Of a stretch of DNA of 42,831 nt, positions 26,486-34,692 are shown piece by piece. The position numbers were made by a program, and so were the translations under genes. The DNA comes from CAYZSU01 sp964480565 (GTDB lineage: Bacteria > UBA10199 > 2-02-FULL-44-16 > JAAZCA01), in NCBI GenBank assembly GCA_964480565.1, contig CAYZSU010000011.1, positions 1-42,831 on the forward strand. The letters are read 5' to 3'. Below the pieces are notes generated by a model, which was not told where the DNA came from, made no database searches, and saw nothing but the letters and a program-made list of their open reading frames with translations. Each line of letters begins with the position of its first letter. The first letter of the stretch is position 1.

Positions 26486-27040
26486 TCAAGCACCTGTAAT
26501 TGACGTCCGCTCAGTCGCACATTCCAATGCGCTGATATTCCGTGTCGCTAATTTTTCATTAAATCGACACTTGATTTGGTCGGCAATCAAATTCATGGGA
26601 ACTAAATCCGATGCTTTCATCAATGCACCAATCATAGTCGTATTGGTAATTGGCACCTTCAGCACTTCCAGTGCAATGCTAAGCGCATCTACAAGAGCCA
26701 TTCGGCCATTATAATTCATCTTATCGCGAAGTACAGATTCATCCTGTTTAGAATTAATGACAACCAATCCACCATCCTTTAAACCGGATGTCACATTCAA
26801 AATATCGATTAAACCATCATCCAAGACAACCACGATATTGGGTTGTGTCACTTCTGCACGCACCTTAATCATATCATCGGATACTCGCAAGAACGCTTGT
26901 ACTGGCGCTCCACGACGCTCTGGGCCAAATGATGGCATTGATTGTGCACATTTGCCTTGTTCAATTGCAGCAAGCGCAACAAGTTCTGCTGATGTTACTG
27001 CACCTTGCCCACCACGACCGTGAAATCTAACTTCTATCAT
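26486..27040 (-). CDS. porG: 2-oxoacid:ferredoxin oxidoreductase, gamma subunit (first set)
   Basis: Structural gamma subunit that completes the CoA site. It begins [20 protein letters not shown] and has AQSMPSFGPERRGAPVQAFLR, both diagnostic. Length 184 is normal. I chose the ATG at 27040 because it aligns with the second PorG ([15 protein letters not shown]); an ATG four codons upstream is possible. It is the first gene of the seven-gene operon and follows the promoter at 27090-27118. Confidence 0.93.
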   Translation of the reverse strand: MIEVRFHGRGGQGAVTSAELVALAAIEQGKCAQSMPSFGPERRGAPVQAFLRVSDDMIKVRAEVTQPNIVVVLDDGLIDILNVTSGLKDGGLVVINSKQDESVLRDKMNYNGRMALVDALSIALEVLKVPITNTTMIGALMKASDLVPMNLIADQIKCRFNEKLATRNISALECATERTSITGA

Positions 27041-27089
27041 AGTATTTTCCATTAGTTTTAGGGTTAATTGATATCTTAAATGGGACCGG

Positions 27090-27118
27090 ACTATCTCTTT
27101 TTTTCAAATACTTGTCAA
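27090..27118 (-). promoter_or_regulatory. Promoter of the por/hnd operon
   Basis: On the minus strand a perfect TTGACA (27118-27113) is followed after 17 bases by GATAGT (27095-27090). The predicted start near 27083 gives a leader of about 43 bases before porG. Confidence 0.7.
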
Positions 27119-27238
27119 TGATTTTTGATTTTTTTATGTTCCCCAAGAAAAAATGACAGTCACATGACACCGATAAAAATATCAGGAACCTCTCCTGTGA
27201 AGGACACTCAGGAGAAAAAAAGTAATTCAAGTGGATAA

Positions 27239-27255
27239 GGGCGCTACATAGAGCA
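27239..27255 (+). repeat. Short repeat shared with the rplU upstream region
   Basis: GGGCGCTACATAGAGCA resembles GGGCGCTACAACAGAGCA at 36512-36529. It lies upstream of the porG promoter, about 25 bases from dispersed-repeat copy C. Confidence 0.3.
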
Positions 27256-27279
27256 TATACTGATAGGGTTGCCACAAAA

Positions 27280-27303
27280 ATTGCTATTTTGAGGCCAGTC
27301 CAA
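27280..27303 (+). repeat. Dispersed short repeat, copy C
   Basis: ATTGCTATTTTGAGGCCAGTCC matches copy B at 20768-20790 with a single G/C difference; the similarity continues a few bases upstream (CACAAAA against CATAAA). It lies between the PiT gene and the porG promoter. Confidence 0.55.
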
Positions 27304-27331
27304 TCGCACATCACTCAGTAAGCATAACCCG

Positions 27332-28384
27332 CTAAACCACTTTGCTCATAAACACATTCTGCATAAAGAAAAGTAACACATAGGAAACAAATGCAGAAAT
27401 TAATGGTGTCAGCACCCAACCAAAACTAATGCGACCCAACATACCAAAGTTTACATTGCGTCCGCCTTTGGCCAAGCCAATCCCCAGTATTGCACCAACC
27501 ACTGCCTGTGAACTGGATACAGGTACCAATGGAATGGCAGGTAAATTATGACTCACAAACCATGTGTGCAATCCTTTGGATGCAAATAAAAATAACACCA
27601 ATGAACTAGAAAGTACGACGATCAATGATGCCACAGGTGATAATTTAAAAATCCCCTCACCCACAGTCAGCATCACACGTTTTGAATATGTAAAAACACC
27701 CACTGCTATGGCAATGCCACCTAAGAGAAATAGCTGCTGTGTACTGCTAAATGAAAATCCCCATAGATTTAAATCATTAAACGGTGATGATGGCACAAAC
27801 ACACCCATGACATTGGCAATATTATTGGCACCCAAACTGTAAGACCCAAACGCACCGGCTAAGATCAAGCCCATACGTGTATAGGAATCCAATCGAATGA
27901 GATGAATTTTAAAAAATGACATCATATATTTTGTAATAAAAAAGAGAATAAATGCAAATAACAAAGACAATATCGGACAAAATATCCATGTACTCGCAAT
28001 TTTAGTAAATACCGCATAATCGGTTGGCATATTGGAAAAAAAGTTCCAACCAATAATAGACCCCACAATAGCCTGTGATGTGGATACTGGCAAACACGCT
28101 TTAGTCATTAAAAGCACAGTGGATGCAGATGCAAATGCCACAGTAAATGCACCGGCTAAGGTGCTAATCGCACCCAGCTTACCCAATGTATGGGACGCCC
28201 CCGCCCCACTGATCACCGCACCGATAATCACAAAAAAACTACAAATACATGCCGCGGTTATAAATCGAATCATTTTTGATCCCACCGCTGTACCAAATAC
28301 ATTGGCTGCGTCATTTGCGCCCAATGACCAGCCCAGAAATAATCCGCTGGACAGGAAAAAAAGTATTGTTTCAAATTCTGGCAT
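27332..28384 (-). CDS. pit: Inorganic phosphate permease, PiT family
   Basis: Low-affinity phosphate (metal-phosphate) transporter of the inner membrane, 350 residues with about ten helices. The two PiT repeats are evident: LGANDAANVFGTAVGSK near residue 21 and LGANNIANVMGVFVPSS near 185, and paired PVSTSQAIVGSIIGW and VPVSSSQAVVGAILG elements. It follows the DUF47 gene after about 58 bases; PiT with DUF47 is a standard pair. Sulfate transport is a conceivable alternative for some family members. Confidence 0.92.
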   Translation of the reverse strand: MPEFETILFFLSSGLFLGWSLGANDAANVFGTAVGSKMIRFITAACICSFFVIIGAVISGAGASHTLGKLGAISTLAGAFTVAFASASTVLLMTKACLPVSTSQAIVGSIIGWNFFSNMPTDYAVFTKIASTWIFCPILSLLFAFILFFITKYMMSFFKIHLIRLDSYTRMGLILAGAFGSYSLGANNIANVMGVFVPSSPFNDLNLWGFSFSSTQQLFLLGGIAIAVGVFTYSKRVMLTVGEGIFKLSPVASLIVVLSSSLVLFLFASKGLHTWFVSHNLPAIPLVPVSSSQAVVGAILGIGLAKGGRNVNFGMLGRISFGWVLTPLISAFVSYVLLFFMQNVFMSKVV

Positions 28385-28442
28385 AATTCACTCTCATCAT
28401 ATTCGTCACAATCATCAACTCAATTTTATTAATTGGACATAA

Positions 28443-29087
28443 TTATATTTGTCGTTTAATCGCAGACACTGCCAACCGTTCACATACAGATTCCGCCACA
28501 TCGCTCAACATAGCCATTTTTTCCACAAAATATCGAATGTGAACTTTACGGCTAAATTGCTCTAAATCACTTGAAAATACTGCCCGTTTAATACGCTCTT
28601 CCACTTTATCGACTTCACGTTCAAAGAAATACACTTTATTGATATATTCATTAATAATACCGATATTCGTAAAAAAAGCACTCGACGCTTTCACGAGTTG
28701 ATCAATTGCTTTTTCAGAATAATCGGCCAATTGAATAAAATCTTGTTTCAAATTATCCGGTATATCTGGATTTTCTATGGCCACATTCAACATAATATTT
28801 GTACCCGCATCCATCACACCTGCAAGGGTTTCCAGCAATCCCAGCACATCACCGCGCGCATCCGGCAAAAGCATATTCGCATATAAGTCATGTTTAATCA
28901 TGCGGCGAAGTTCATCGGCCTTATCTTCTAGCCCGCGAAGTTCCTGCACGCGATCCTCAATTGTACGCATACCATGCGTACAATATTCTCGCACTGCTTC
29001 GGCAAATATCAAGCCTGTATTCTGAACCAAAAAAAGATAATTTTCAATTTGGCCTTCTAATTTTTTCGATTTATTAAATATTTTCAT
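28443..29087 (-). CDS. DUF47 (PhoU-like) PiT accessory protein
   Basis: A cytoplasmic helical-bundle protein of 214 residues. It begins MKIFNKSKKLEGQIENYLFL and carries the family helices with LRGLEDKADELRRMIKHDLY and FFEREVDKVEERIKRAVF, acidic Exx(D/E) patterns that bind metal in PhoU-like bundles. It probably controls the adjacent PiT permease according to phosphate status. The start is the ATG at 29087, preceded by GAAAGGA; an upstream in-frame start at 29105 abuts tctA. Confidence 0.9.
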   Translation of the reverse strand: MKIFNKSKKLEGQIENYLFLVQNTGLIFAEAVREYCTHGMRTIEDRVQELRGLEDKADELRRMIKHDLYANMLLPDARGDVLGLLETLAGVMDAGTNIMLNVAIENPDIPDNLKQDFIQLADYSEKAIDQLVKASSAFFTNIGIINEYINKVYFFEREVDKVEERIKRAVFSSDLEQFSRKVHIRYFVEKMAMLSDVAESVCERLAVSAIKRQI

Positions 29088-29105
29088 CGTAAATCCTTTC
29101 CTCAA

Positions 29106-30596
29106 TTATTTTGAAATTGCCCGTTTGCTTTGATAATGCTTATACAGTGGCACAATAAAGGACATCACTGCCAAACAAATCATAATCAAACTCAATGGTT
29201 CTGTAAAAAAAACCTTGTATCCACCCATCATCACTGCACGCCTAAAATTTTCTTCAACCATTCTCCCAAGCACAATACCCAGTACCACTGGCGCCACAGG
29301 ATAATTATACCGTTTAAACAACCATCCCATCACACCAAATCCCAAACATGCACACACATCAAACAACGAACTATTCACTGAAAAACTACCCATAACAGCC
29401 AATACTAAAATCATGGGATAAAGGATATGTCGCGGGATGGAAATCACCTTAATAAATAACCGATTGCCAATGAACCCCAATAGCAACATGAGTATATTCG
29501 CAACGATTAAACTCGCAAATATACCATATACAATTTCAGGGTTTGATTGAAACAACATTGGCCCTGGATTTAAATCATGTAGCATAAATGCACCCAAAAG
29601 CACCGCACCCGTGGCACTACCTGGAATACCTAAGGCCAAAAGTGGCACTAATGCCCCACCCACAGAGCTACTATTTGCACCTTCTGCCGCAGCCACTCCT
29701 TCCAAACAACCTTTACCAAATTGGTCAGGCGTTTTACTCGAGCGTTTGGCCCAATCATAGCTTAAAAATGATGCAATGGTTGCACCAGCACCTGGAAAAA
29801 TACCAACAATTGTACCGATCACGGATGATTGCAAAATTGTCCATTTAACTTTCCAGCATTCAATCATGCTAGGGAATTTACTACATATTTTTTGGGCGGA
29901 TTTACTTTTCTGCATCATATGCTCAAATTCTGCGAACACCACGCTCACAGCAAATAATCCAATTAATGCAGGAATTAAATTAAATCCATCATATAAATGA
30001 TCGCTATCAAATGTAAATCGTGACACACCGGAAATTGGATCAATACCAATGCTCTTAATCAAAAGCCCTGTAACTATTGCAATAAGCGATTTAATTACAT
30101 TACCTGTGCTAAGCGATGCAATGGTTGCCAGTCCAAACAATGCCAATGCAAAATAATCTGCGGCACTAAAAGTCACTGCAAATTTTGCCAATGGCACTGC
30201 AAATAAAATTAAAATACACACGCCCACAATACCACCGATTGTTGATGCAATCAGCGCCATACCCAACCCTTTACCTGCTTTACCTTGCTTTGTGAGCGGA
30301 TAACCATCAAATGTAGTCACAGCCGCCGCAGGTGTGCCAGGCGTATTAATCAATACAGCTGTAATAGATCCGCCATAATTGGTTGCGATATATATCGATG
30401 TGAGTAGAATCAATGCCAATGACGGTGACATCGTGTAGCTAAAAGGCACCAAAAGTGCCACGGCAGTTGACGGAGATAGTCCAGGCATTGCACCTGCTAA
30501 TACACCGAATATAACTCCCATGATAATCATCACCATTGCTTGCCAGGTCGCTAATGATTGAAATCCAATCATAAGGGATTCAAATACATCCATCAT
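29106..30596 (-). CDS. tctA: Tripartite tricarboxylate transporter, large permease TctA
   Basis: Large membrane subunit (496 residues, about 11-12 helices) of a TTT-family importer. It has MPGLSPSTAVALLVPFSYTM, INTPGTPAAAVTTFDGYPL, FPGAGATIASFLSYD and LALGIPGSATGAVLLGAFM, the repeated P-G-x-x-x motifs of the family. Either of two adjacent ATG codons (30596 or 30593) can serve; GGAG lies just upstream. It is separated from tctB by 135 bases that contain a terminator-like hairpin. The substrate is a carboxylate, not determinable here. Confidence 0.92.
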   Translation of the reverse strand: MMDVFESLMIGFQSLATWQAMVMIIMGVIFGVLAGAMPGLSPSTAVALLVPFSYTMSPSLALILLTSIYIATNYGGSITAVLINTPGTPAAAVTTFDGYPLTKQGKAGKGLGMALIASTIGGIVGVCILILFAVPLAKFAVTFSAADYFALALFGLATIASLSTGNVIKSLIAIVTGLLIKSIGIDPISGVSRFTFDSDHLYDGFNLIPALIGLFAVSVVFAEFEHMMQKSKSAQKICSKFPSMIECWKVKWTILQSSVIGTIVGIFPGAGATIASFLSYDWAKRSSKTPDQFGKGCLEGVAAAEGANSSSVGGALVPLLALGIPGSATGAVLLGAFMLHDLNPGPMLFQSNPEIVYGIFASLIVANILMLLLGFIGNRLFIKVISIPRHILYPMILVLAVMGSFSVNSSLFDVCACLGFGVMGWLFKRYNYPVAPVVLGIVLGRMVEENFRRAVMMGGYKVFFTEPLSLIMICLAVMSFIVPLYKHYQSKRAISK

Positions 30597-30607
30597 AGTC
30601 TCCAGTT

Positions 30608-30639
30608 TAAAAAATAGCCGTATTTATTGCATACGGCTA
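30608..30639 (-). terminator. Terminator-like hairpin between tctB and tctA
   Basis: On the minus strand TAGCCGTAT pairs with ATACGGCTA around a seven-base loop (30639-30615), followed by six T. It lies only about 15 bases before the tctA start, so it may attenuate transcription into tctA. Confidence 0.7.
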
Positions 30640-30731
30640 GCGCTGATATGCTGTGAACTTCATCGACTCATTGTTTCAGCATTAGATATCTGAAGCACCC
30701 ATTTATGGGCAACTCCACACCCCTATAGGCA

Positions 30732-31271
30732 TCAACCCCAAAATTTCTCATAGATAATACCTAGCGGCAATTGTATATAGAGCACCTTATAAAATACAGC
30801 ATATGAAACACACAACCATCCTGACGCAGTTAGCCAAATGGCAATATGATTTCGATATGAAAGGCTATACATAATAGTAATCAAAAAAAGAAATGTACTG
30901 ACAAAATACCCAACAATATCAATCAAAATAATATAGGCAATAAAAATCCCTACTGGTTTTAGCAATGCCTTATAGCGAACAGCTTGAACATCTATGGATA
31001 TTTTTTTCCATGCAATTTGGCCAAGCACTGCTAAATTTAAACTAACAAGTATAACTATATATAATCGCGGAATTAGTCGTGGTCCAGAATCATTGCTCGA
31101 AAACATACCCGACATGCCCCAAAATATAGCGCTAACACCCAATAGTATCGCAGGTATCCATAGCTCACCTATATAGTCACGCCGAAACACATATACACAT
31201 CCAAGCAACAGCCCTTCCGCACATATTAATATCAGCAATATCATCCATCCATATTGTTGGATATACTCCAT
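30732..31271 (-). CDS. tctB: Tripartite tricarboxylate transporter, small permease TctB
   Basis: Small membrane subunit of the TTT importer, 179 residues with four to five helices (LILICAEGLLLGCVYVF, WIPAILLGVSAIFWGMSG, KPVGIFIAYIILIDIVGYFV and others). Sequence conservation in TctB is low; the call rests on size, topology and its place between tctC and tctA. It lies nine bases after tctC. Confidence 0.85.
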   Translation of the reverse strand: MEYIQQYGWMILLILICAEGLLLGCVYVFRRDYIGELWIPAILLGVSAIFWGMSGMFSSNDSGPRLIPRLYIVILVSLNLAVLGQIAWKKISIDVQAVRYKALLKPVGIFIAYIILIDIVGYFVSTFLFLITIMYSLSYRNHIAIWLTASGWLCVSYAVFYKVLYIQLPLGIIYEKFWG

Positions 31272-31280
31272 AAACGATCC

Positions 31281-32237
31281 TTACTTTATGACCCCTAAGT
31301 CACGCAAAATAGATGTAAAATCCAAATGATCTGCATTCACAATTGTTGAAAATTCTGATTGAGGCAAATACATGGGCGTTGCACCTTGACTTGTAATAAA
31401 ATCACGCCATTGAGTGTCTGCATTTATTTTTGTAAATAGATCATTATAAAAAGAAGCAACCTCTGTTGGGAAGCCCTTTTTACCCATAAATCCGCGCCAC
31501 ATAATTTCTTTTTCCAGTCCAGGAACCCCTAGTTCAGAAAATGTGGGTACATCAGCAAACTCACCTTTAAGACGTTTTTCACTCGCAATTGCAATGACCT
31601 TTAAGTCTGGCTTTCCAATGACATCACCGGGATTACCCACATATGCAACACCATGCTTGCCCATTAACGCGGTCATCGCCTTACCACCACCTGCATAAGG
31701 AATCCACTTGGCACTCATGCCTGCTTTTTTCCATGTTTTTAATGCCATGATATGGTCATTGCCACCAACAGCTGGGCCCACCCAAATTTGCTGACCTGGC
31801 TTAGCTATTGCATCTGCTAGCAAAATTTTCCATGTATTGATTGGTGATTTTTTATTCACAATAATAGCTTCAGGATCAGATACCATCATACTCAGCCAAT
31901 CAAAGGAATCTATCTTCAATGACGCATTCTGAGAAAAAACAATTTTTCCAATATTGGATTTAGTTACCACAGCCAATGTATAGCCATCATTAGGGCGACT
32001 AAGTATATGCTTTAATGCAATAATTCCACCTGCACCTGGTTTATTCACGATAACAAAATTTGCATTCGTATATTTTTTAGCAGTCGCTTGAAATTTGCGT
32101 GCAAATACATCAATTGCACCGCCTGGTTTGGTATACACAATTAATTTAATGGGCTTATTTGGAAATGCAGCCATCGCAATAGGCATATTTAATATAAAAA
32201 TAACTGCCAATAAAAGACTCCAACATACTTTCTGCAT
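31281..32237 (-). CDS. tctC: Tripartite tricarboxylate transporter, periplasmic binding protein TctC
   Basis: A TctC/BugT-type solute receptor of 318 residues. The signal peptide is followed by FPNKPIKLIVYTKPGGAIDV, FVIVNKPGAGGI and VGPAVGGNDHIMAL, the usual ligand-loop motifs. The start is the ATG at 32237, inside a TAATG shared with the CYTH gene stop, with GGAG six bases upstream; an upstream GTG at 32249 is less likely. It is translationally coupled to the CYTH gene, an unusual neighbour for a TTT transporter. Confidence 0.92.
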   Translation of the reverse strand: MQKVCWSLLLAVIFILNMPIAMAAFPNKPIKLIVYTKPGGAIDVFARKFQATAKKYTNANFVIVNKPGAGGIIALKHILSRPNDGYTLAVVTKSNIGKIVFSQNASLKIDSFDWLSMMVSDPEAIIVNKKSPINTWKILLADAIAKPGQQIWVGPAVGGNDHIMALKTWKKAGMSAKWIPYAGGGKAMTALMGKHGVAYVGNPGDVIGKPDLKVIAIASEKRLKGEFADVPTFSELGVPGLEKEIMWRGFMGKKGFPTEVASFYNDLFTKINADTQWRDFITSQGATPMYLPQSEFSTIVNADHLDFTSILRDLGVIK

Positions 32238-32704
32238 TAGTTGCTCCACATCTTATAAGGTTCTTTAATCAAATTAGAATTATAATATCTTGGATCACCC
32301 GTGACTTCGTCTCCGACCCAGCTAGGTTTTTCAATCACTTGGTCTTCGCTTGTAAGTTCGACTTCCGCAACTGTCAATCCCTCATTGGCGCCAAAGAATT
32401 GATCCACTTCCCATGTCAATCCTGCATTTTCTACAATATAGCGTTTCTTTTCAATCAATGGTTGTTCACATAGGTCATCTAACATTTCATTGGCGTCCTT
32501 CGCAGGAATTTCATATTCATATTCCAATCGTGTGGCACCCACTGTAATACCTTTAATTGTTACAAACCCTTTCTCACCGATAGTTCGAACACGTACCACG
32601 CGTTCTTTTTCACTGTTTAAATACCCCTGACGATACATTGTACCATCTGTTGTCTGCCAGTCCGTACCCTGCAATAAAAATTTACGTTCTATTTCTTTAC
32701 CCAT
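32237..32704 (-). CDS. CYTH-domain protein (triphosphate tunnel family)
   Basis: A 155-residue CYTH protein. It has the EIERKFLL motif (Glu4, Glu6, Lys8), RVVRVRTIGEKGFVTIKG, LEYEYEI, KKRYIV, WEVDQFF and VAEVEL, that is, the alternating basic and acidic residues of the beta-tunnel that binds triphosphates with divalent metal. Bacterial stand-alone members are mostly inorganic tripolyphosphatases; adenylate cyclase (class IV) is an alternative. It lies 17 bases after the 203-residue gene and overlaps tctC. Confidence 0.9.
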   Translation of the reverse strand: MGKEIERKFLLQGTDWQTTDGTMYRQGYLNSEKERVVRVRTIGEKGFVTIKGITVGATRLEYEYEIPAKDANEMLDDLCEQPLIEKKRYIVENAGLTWEVDQFFGANEGLTVAEVELTSEDQVIEKPSWVGDEVTGDPRYYNSNLIKEPYKMWSN

Positions 32705-32721
32705 AATATCTCCAGTTTATG

Positions 32722-33333
32722 TTATACAGTCGCCAATGGTTCCATACCAATAATCCGCTTAATGGCAAGCAAGTAATTTATATTTTCATAATCGTCTACA
32801 CCCAACATTTTATTTGCTTCTAAAATTGCGGGAACATCCACAGACTCTACTGACACGGTTTGAATGGCAGCGCCATTTATTAATAGCTCGGCTATTTCAG
32901 CAATGCATCCATTAATAGTGTGCGCGAAACGTCGTTTAAACACATGCACCGCACTTAATTGAGGATGAACACGAATCACTTCATCTAAAAATTCATTCAG
33001 TGTATATTGATCTCTTGTTAATTTAGGCAAATCCACTTCAAATGCAGGAAAGACTTCATCTGCGATCATAGATGCAGACATTGTAAACTCGCCTTTCATT
33101 CGTGGATTCCACTGTTGTAAGCCTTCTTTTTCTTGTACAAACACTTTAATATCCATTTTATCATCGCGAATTTTCGTGTTATTTTCATTATTCCCTGCAG
33201 ATACGATGTAAATCTCCGAGCTTTCTCGAATTTGCTCACACTTGGACAATTGTCTCATCCGTGTTTCAACCATGCCAAAGTTTTGTGCAAATGTACGAAA
33301 CTCAAATCGTGGTTTAATTATTGCGTCATTCAT
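32722..33333 (-). CDS. Hypothetical protein, possibly a divergent CYTH-like tunnel protein
   Basis: A 203-residue cytoplasmic protein starting at an ATG with AAGGAG upstream. It has no family I can name. Its pattern recalls a CYTH tunnel: FEFRTF near the start (compare ExExK), TKIRDDKMDIKVFVQ, NPRMKGEF, VFKRRFAHTINGCIAEIAEL and TVSVESVDV, i.e. a series of short strands with basic then acidic residues. It is the first gene of the run with the CYTH gene and tctCBA. The relation to CYTH is my inference from spacing of charged strands and from its neighbour. Confidence 0.75.
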   Translation of the reverse strand: MNDAIIKPRFEFRTFAQNFGMVETRMRQLSKCEQIRESSEIYIVSAGNNENNTKIRDDKMDIKVFVQEKEGLQQWNPRMKGEFTMSASMIADEVFPAFEVDLPKLTRDQYTLNEFLDEVIRVHPQLSAVHVFKRRFAHTINGCIAEIAELLINGAAIQTVSVESVDVPAILEANKMLGVDDYENINYLLAIKRIIGMEPLATV

Positions 33334-33633
33334 AAATCACTCCTTATTTTAATTAATTATTTGGAAATAGTTAATATTGCGGTAATTAAATGGTCAACTA
33401 TTTGTGTATTTTCGATATATTAAATTATAATAGCTGGTGTCTATTTTCACAATGCAAAGTTGAAGTCAATAGTATAACGAAAGTACTTATAGAATAGATT
33501 TTGGCATGTTATTCAAAAATACAAAAATACAAAATCAGCCGGCAAATCCAATGACAACAAACATATAAAAGTATTTATATTTATTAAACTTGCTAACAAC
33601 CTGCAAAGACAAGCACTCCTAAGGACAATCTTC
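33334..33633. other. Intergenic region between comF and the CYTH/tct operon
   Basis: 300 AT-rich bases with no convincing gene. It contains the promoter at 33424-33452 and, in the leader after it, an inverted pair AAATAGTT and AACTATTT that could form a stem-loop ahead of the 203-residue gene. Nothing else stands out; no clear terminator for comF is present. Confidence 0.5.
33424..33452 (-). promoter_or_regulatory. Promoter of the CYTH-like/CYTH/tctCBA operon
   Basis: On the minus strand TTGTGA (33452-33447) and a perfect TATAAT (33429-33424) are spaced by 17 bases. The predicted start near 33417 gives a leader of about 84 bases. Confidence 0.55.
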
Positions 33634-34362
33634 TTATGCATTTGCCAATGTCAGCGCATACACATGGCTTGCTCCAGCACGCTTTAATACCTTGGCGCAT
33701 TCATTGATAGTTGCACCTGTGGTAATCACATCATCGATCACCGCAATTCGTTTTTCTTTAATTTGATCTACAGATGAGGGGTGTATTGCAATCGTTCCAA
33801 TACTATTTGTTAGTCGTTTATCACGCGCAAGACCTACCTGCGGTACGGGATTTCCCATGCGATACAGCATGGATATATCACAAGAAATATCCGATTTAGT
33901 TGATATGGATTTGGCAAGTTCACCAGCCGCATTTATCCCTCGCAATCGTAAACGCTTTAAGGACATAGGTACAGGCACAATCATATCAACGGGTAAAATG
34001 AGTGATATGCGTTTTGCTAAATGTTGCGAAGCAAAGTTGATTGAATATGAATTCGCCAAATATTTTAACGAATGAATCATATGAGCAATGGGTTTTTTAT
34101 ATCGAAAACAACTGCTAATCCCATCCACATACTGCTTTTTATGATGATTACAATGAAAGTAAAATGGCAAAGACATGACATTTAAACTGCAAGATGAGCA
34201 AAAGTGTTGATTAAGGTCAATCAGTTGATTGCATCCCAGACATTGATGCGGCCATAGACATTGATTAATATAGGCACTTACTTTTTTTCCATATGGATAT
34301 AATTGTTGAATAAAATTGCCCACAAAATGTCTATTAAGAGGTAATTTCATGCCGAGGTGCAT
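33634..34362 (-). CDS. comF: ComF-family phosphoribosyltransferase-like protein
   Basis: A 242-residue ComF/GntX-type protein. The N-terminal zinc-finger-like part has CLGC and CSSC (about residues 41-57), and the C-terminal type I phosphoribosyltransferase domain has VPVPMSLKRLRLRG and the PRPP loop IAVIDDVITTGATINE. Family members act in DNA uptake or have unknown housekeeping roles; no other competence genes are visible. The start overlaps the end of rsfS; ATG at 34362 or 34350 are both possible. Confidence 0.88.
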   Translation of the reverse strand: MHLGMKLPLNRHFVGNFIQQLYPYGKKVSAYINQCLWPHQCLGCNQLIDLNQHFCSSCSLNVMSLPFYFHCNHHKKQYVDGISSCFRYKKPIAHMIHSLKYLANSYSINFASQHLAKRISLILPVDMIVPVPMSLKRLRLRGINAAGELAKSISTKSDISCDISMLYRMGNPVPQVGLARDKRLTNSIGTIAIHPSSVDQIKEKRIAVIDDVITTGATINECAKVLKRAGASHVYALTLANA

Positions 34363-34678
34363 CTAGCCACATGTCCTCTAACTGATAATATTCTCGCATT
34401 TCCTCATGAAAGACATGAACCACAACATCACCATAGTCAATCAATGCCCACATTCCTTGATTGCTACCTTCCATACCTAACGGCATATGCCCTTTTTGCT
34501 TAAGCTCACAATAAATACTATCTGCAACAGCACTCACCTGACGTTCCGACGATCCGCTACATATCACAAAATGATCAGTAAAGCTGGCAAGCTCTTTTAA
34601 ATCTAAAACCACTATATCCAATGCTTTTCTTTCCGATGCAATACCAGCAATATGATTTGCCAATTCATTTGATGTCAT
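34334..34678 (-). CDS. rsfS: Ribosomal silencing factor RsfS
   Basis: A 114-residue protein that binds L14 and blocks subunit joining under nutrient limitation. It carries ALDIVVLDLKELASFTDHFV, CSGSSERQVSAVADSI, and DYGDVVVHVFHEEMREYYQLEDMW, all diagnostic. The start is the ATG at 34678 with GAGGA upstream; a GTG at 34690 is less likely. It lies 14 bases after obgE and overlaps comF. Confidence 0.95.
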   Translation of the reverse strand: MTSNELANHIAGIASERKALDIVVLDLKELASFTDHFVICSGSSERQVSAVADSIYCELKQKGHMPLGMEGSNQGMWALIDYGDVVVHVFHEEMREYYQLEDMWLDAPRHEITS

Positions 34679-34692
34679 AATAATCCTCACAT

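Noticed and set aside
27027..27314. 95-codon minus-strand frame upstream of porG
   Set aside because: It runs across the porG promoter and repeat copy C and overlaps the porG start; its composition looks random.
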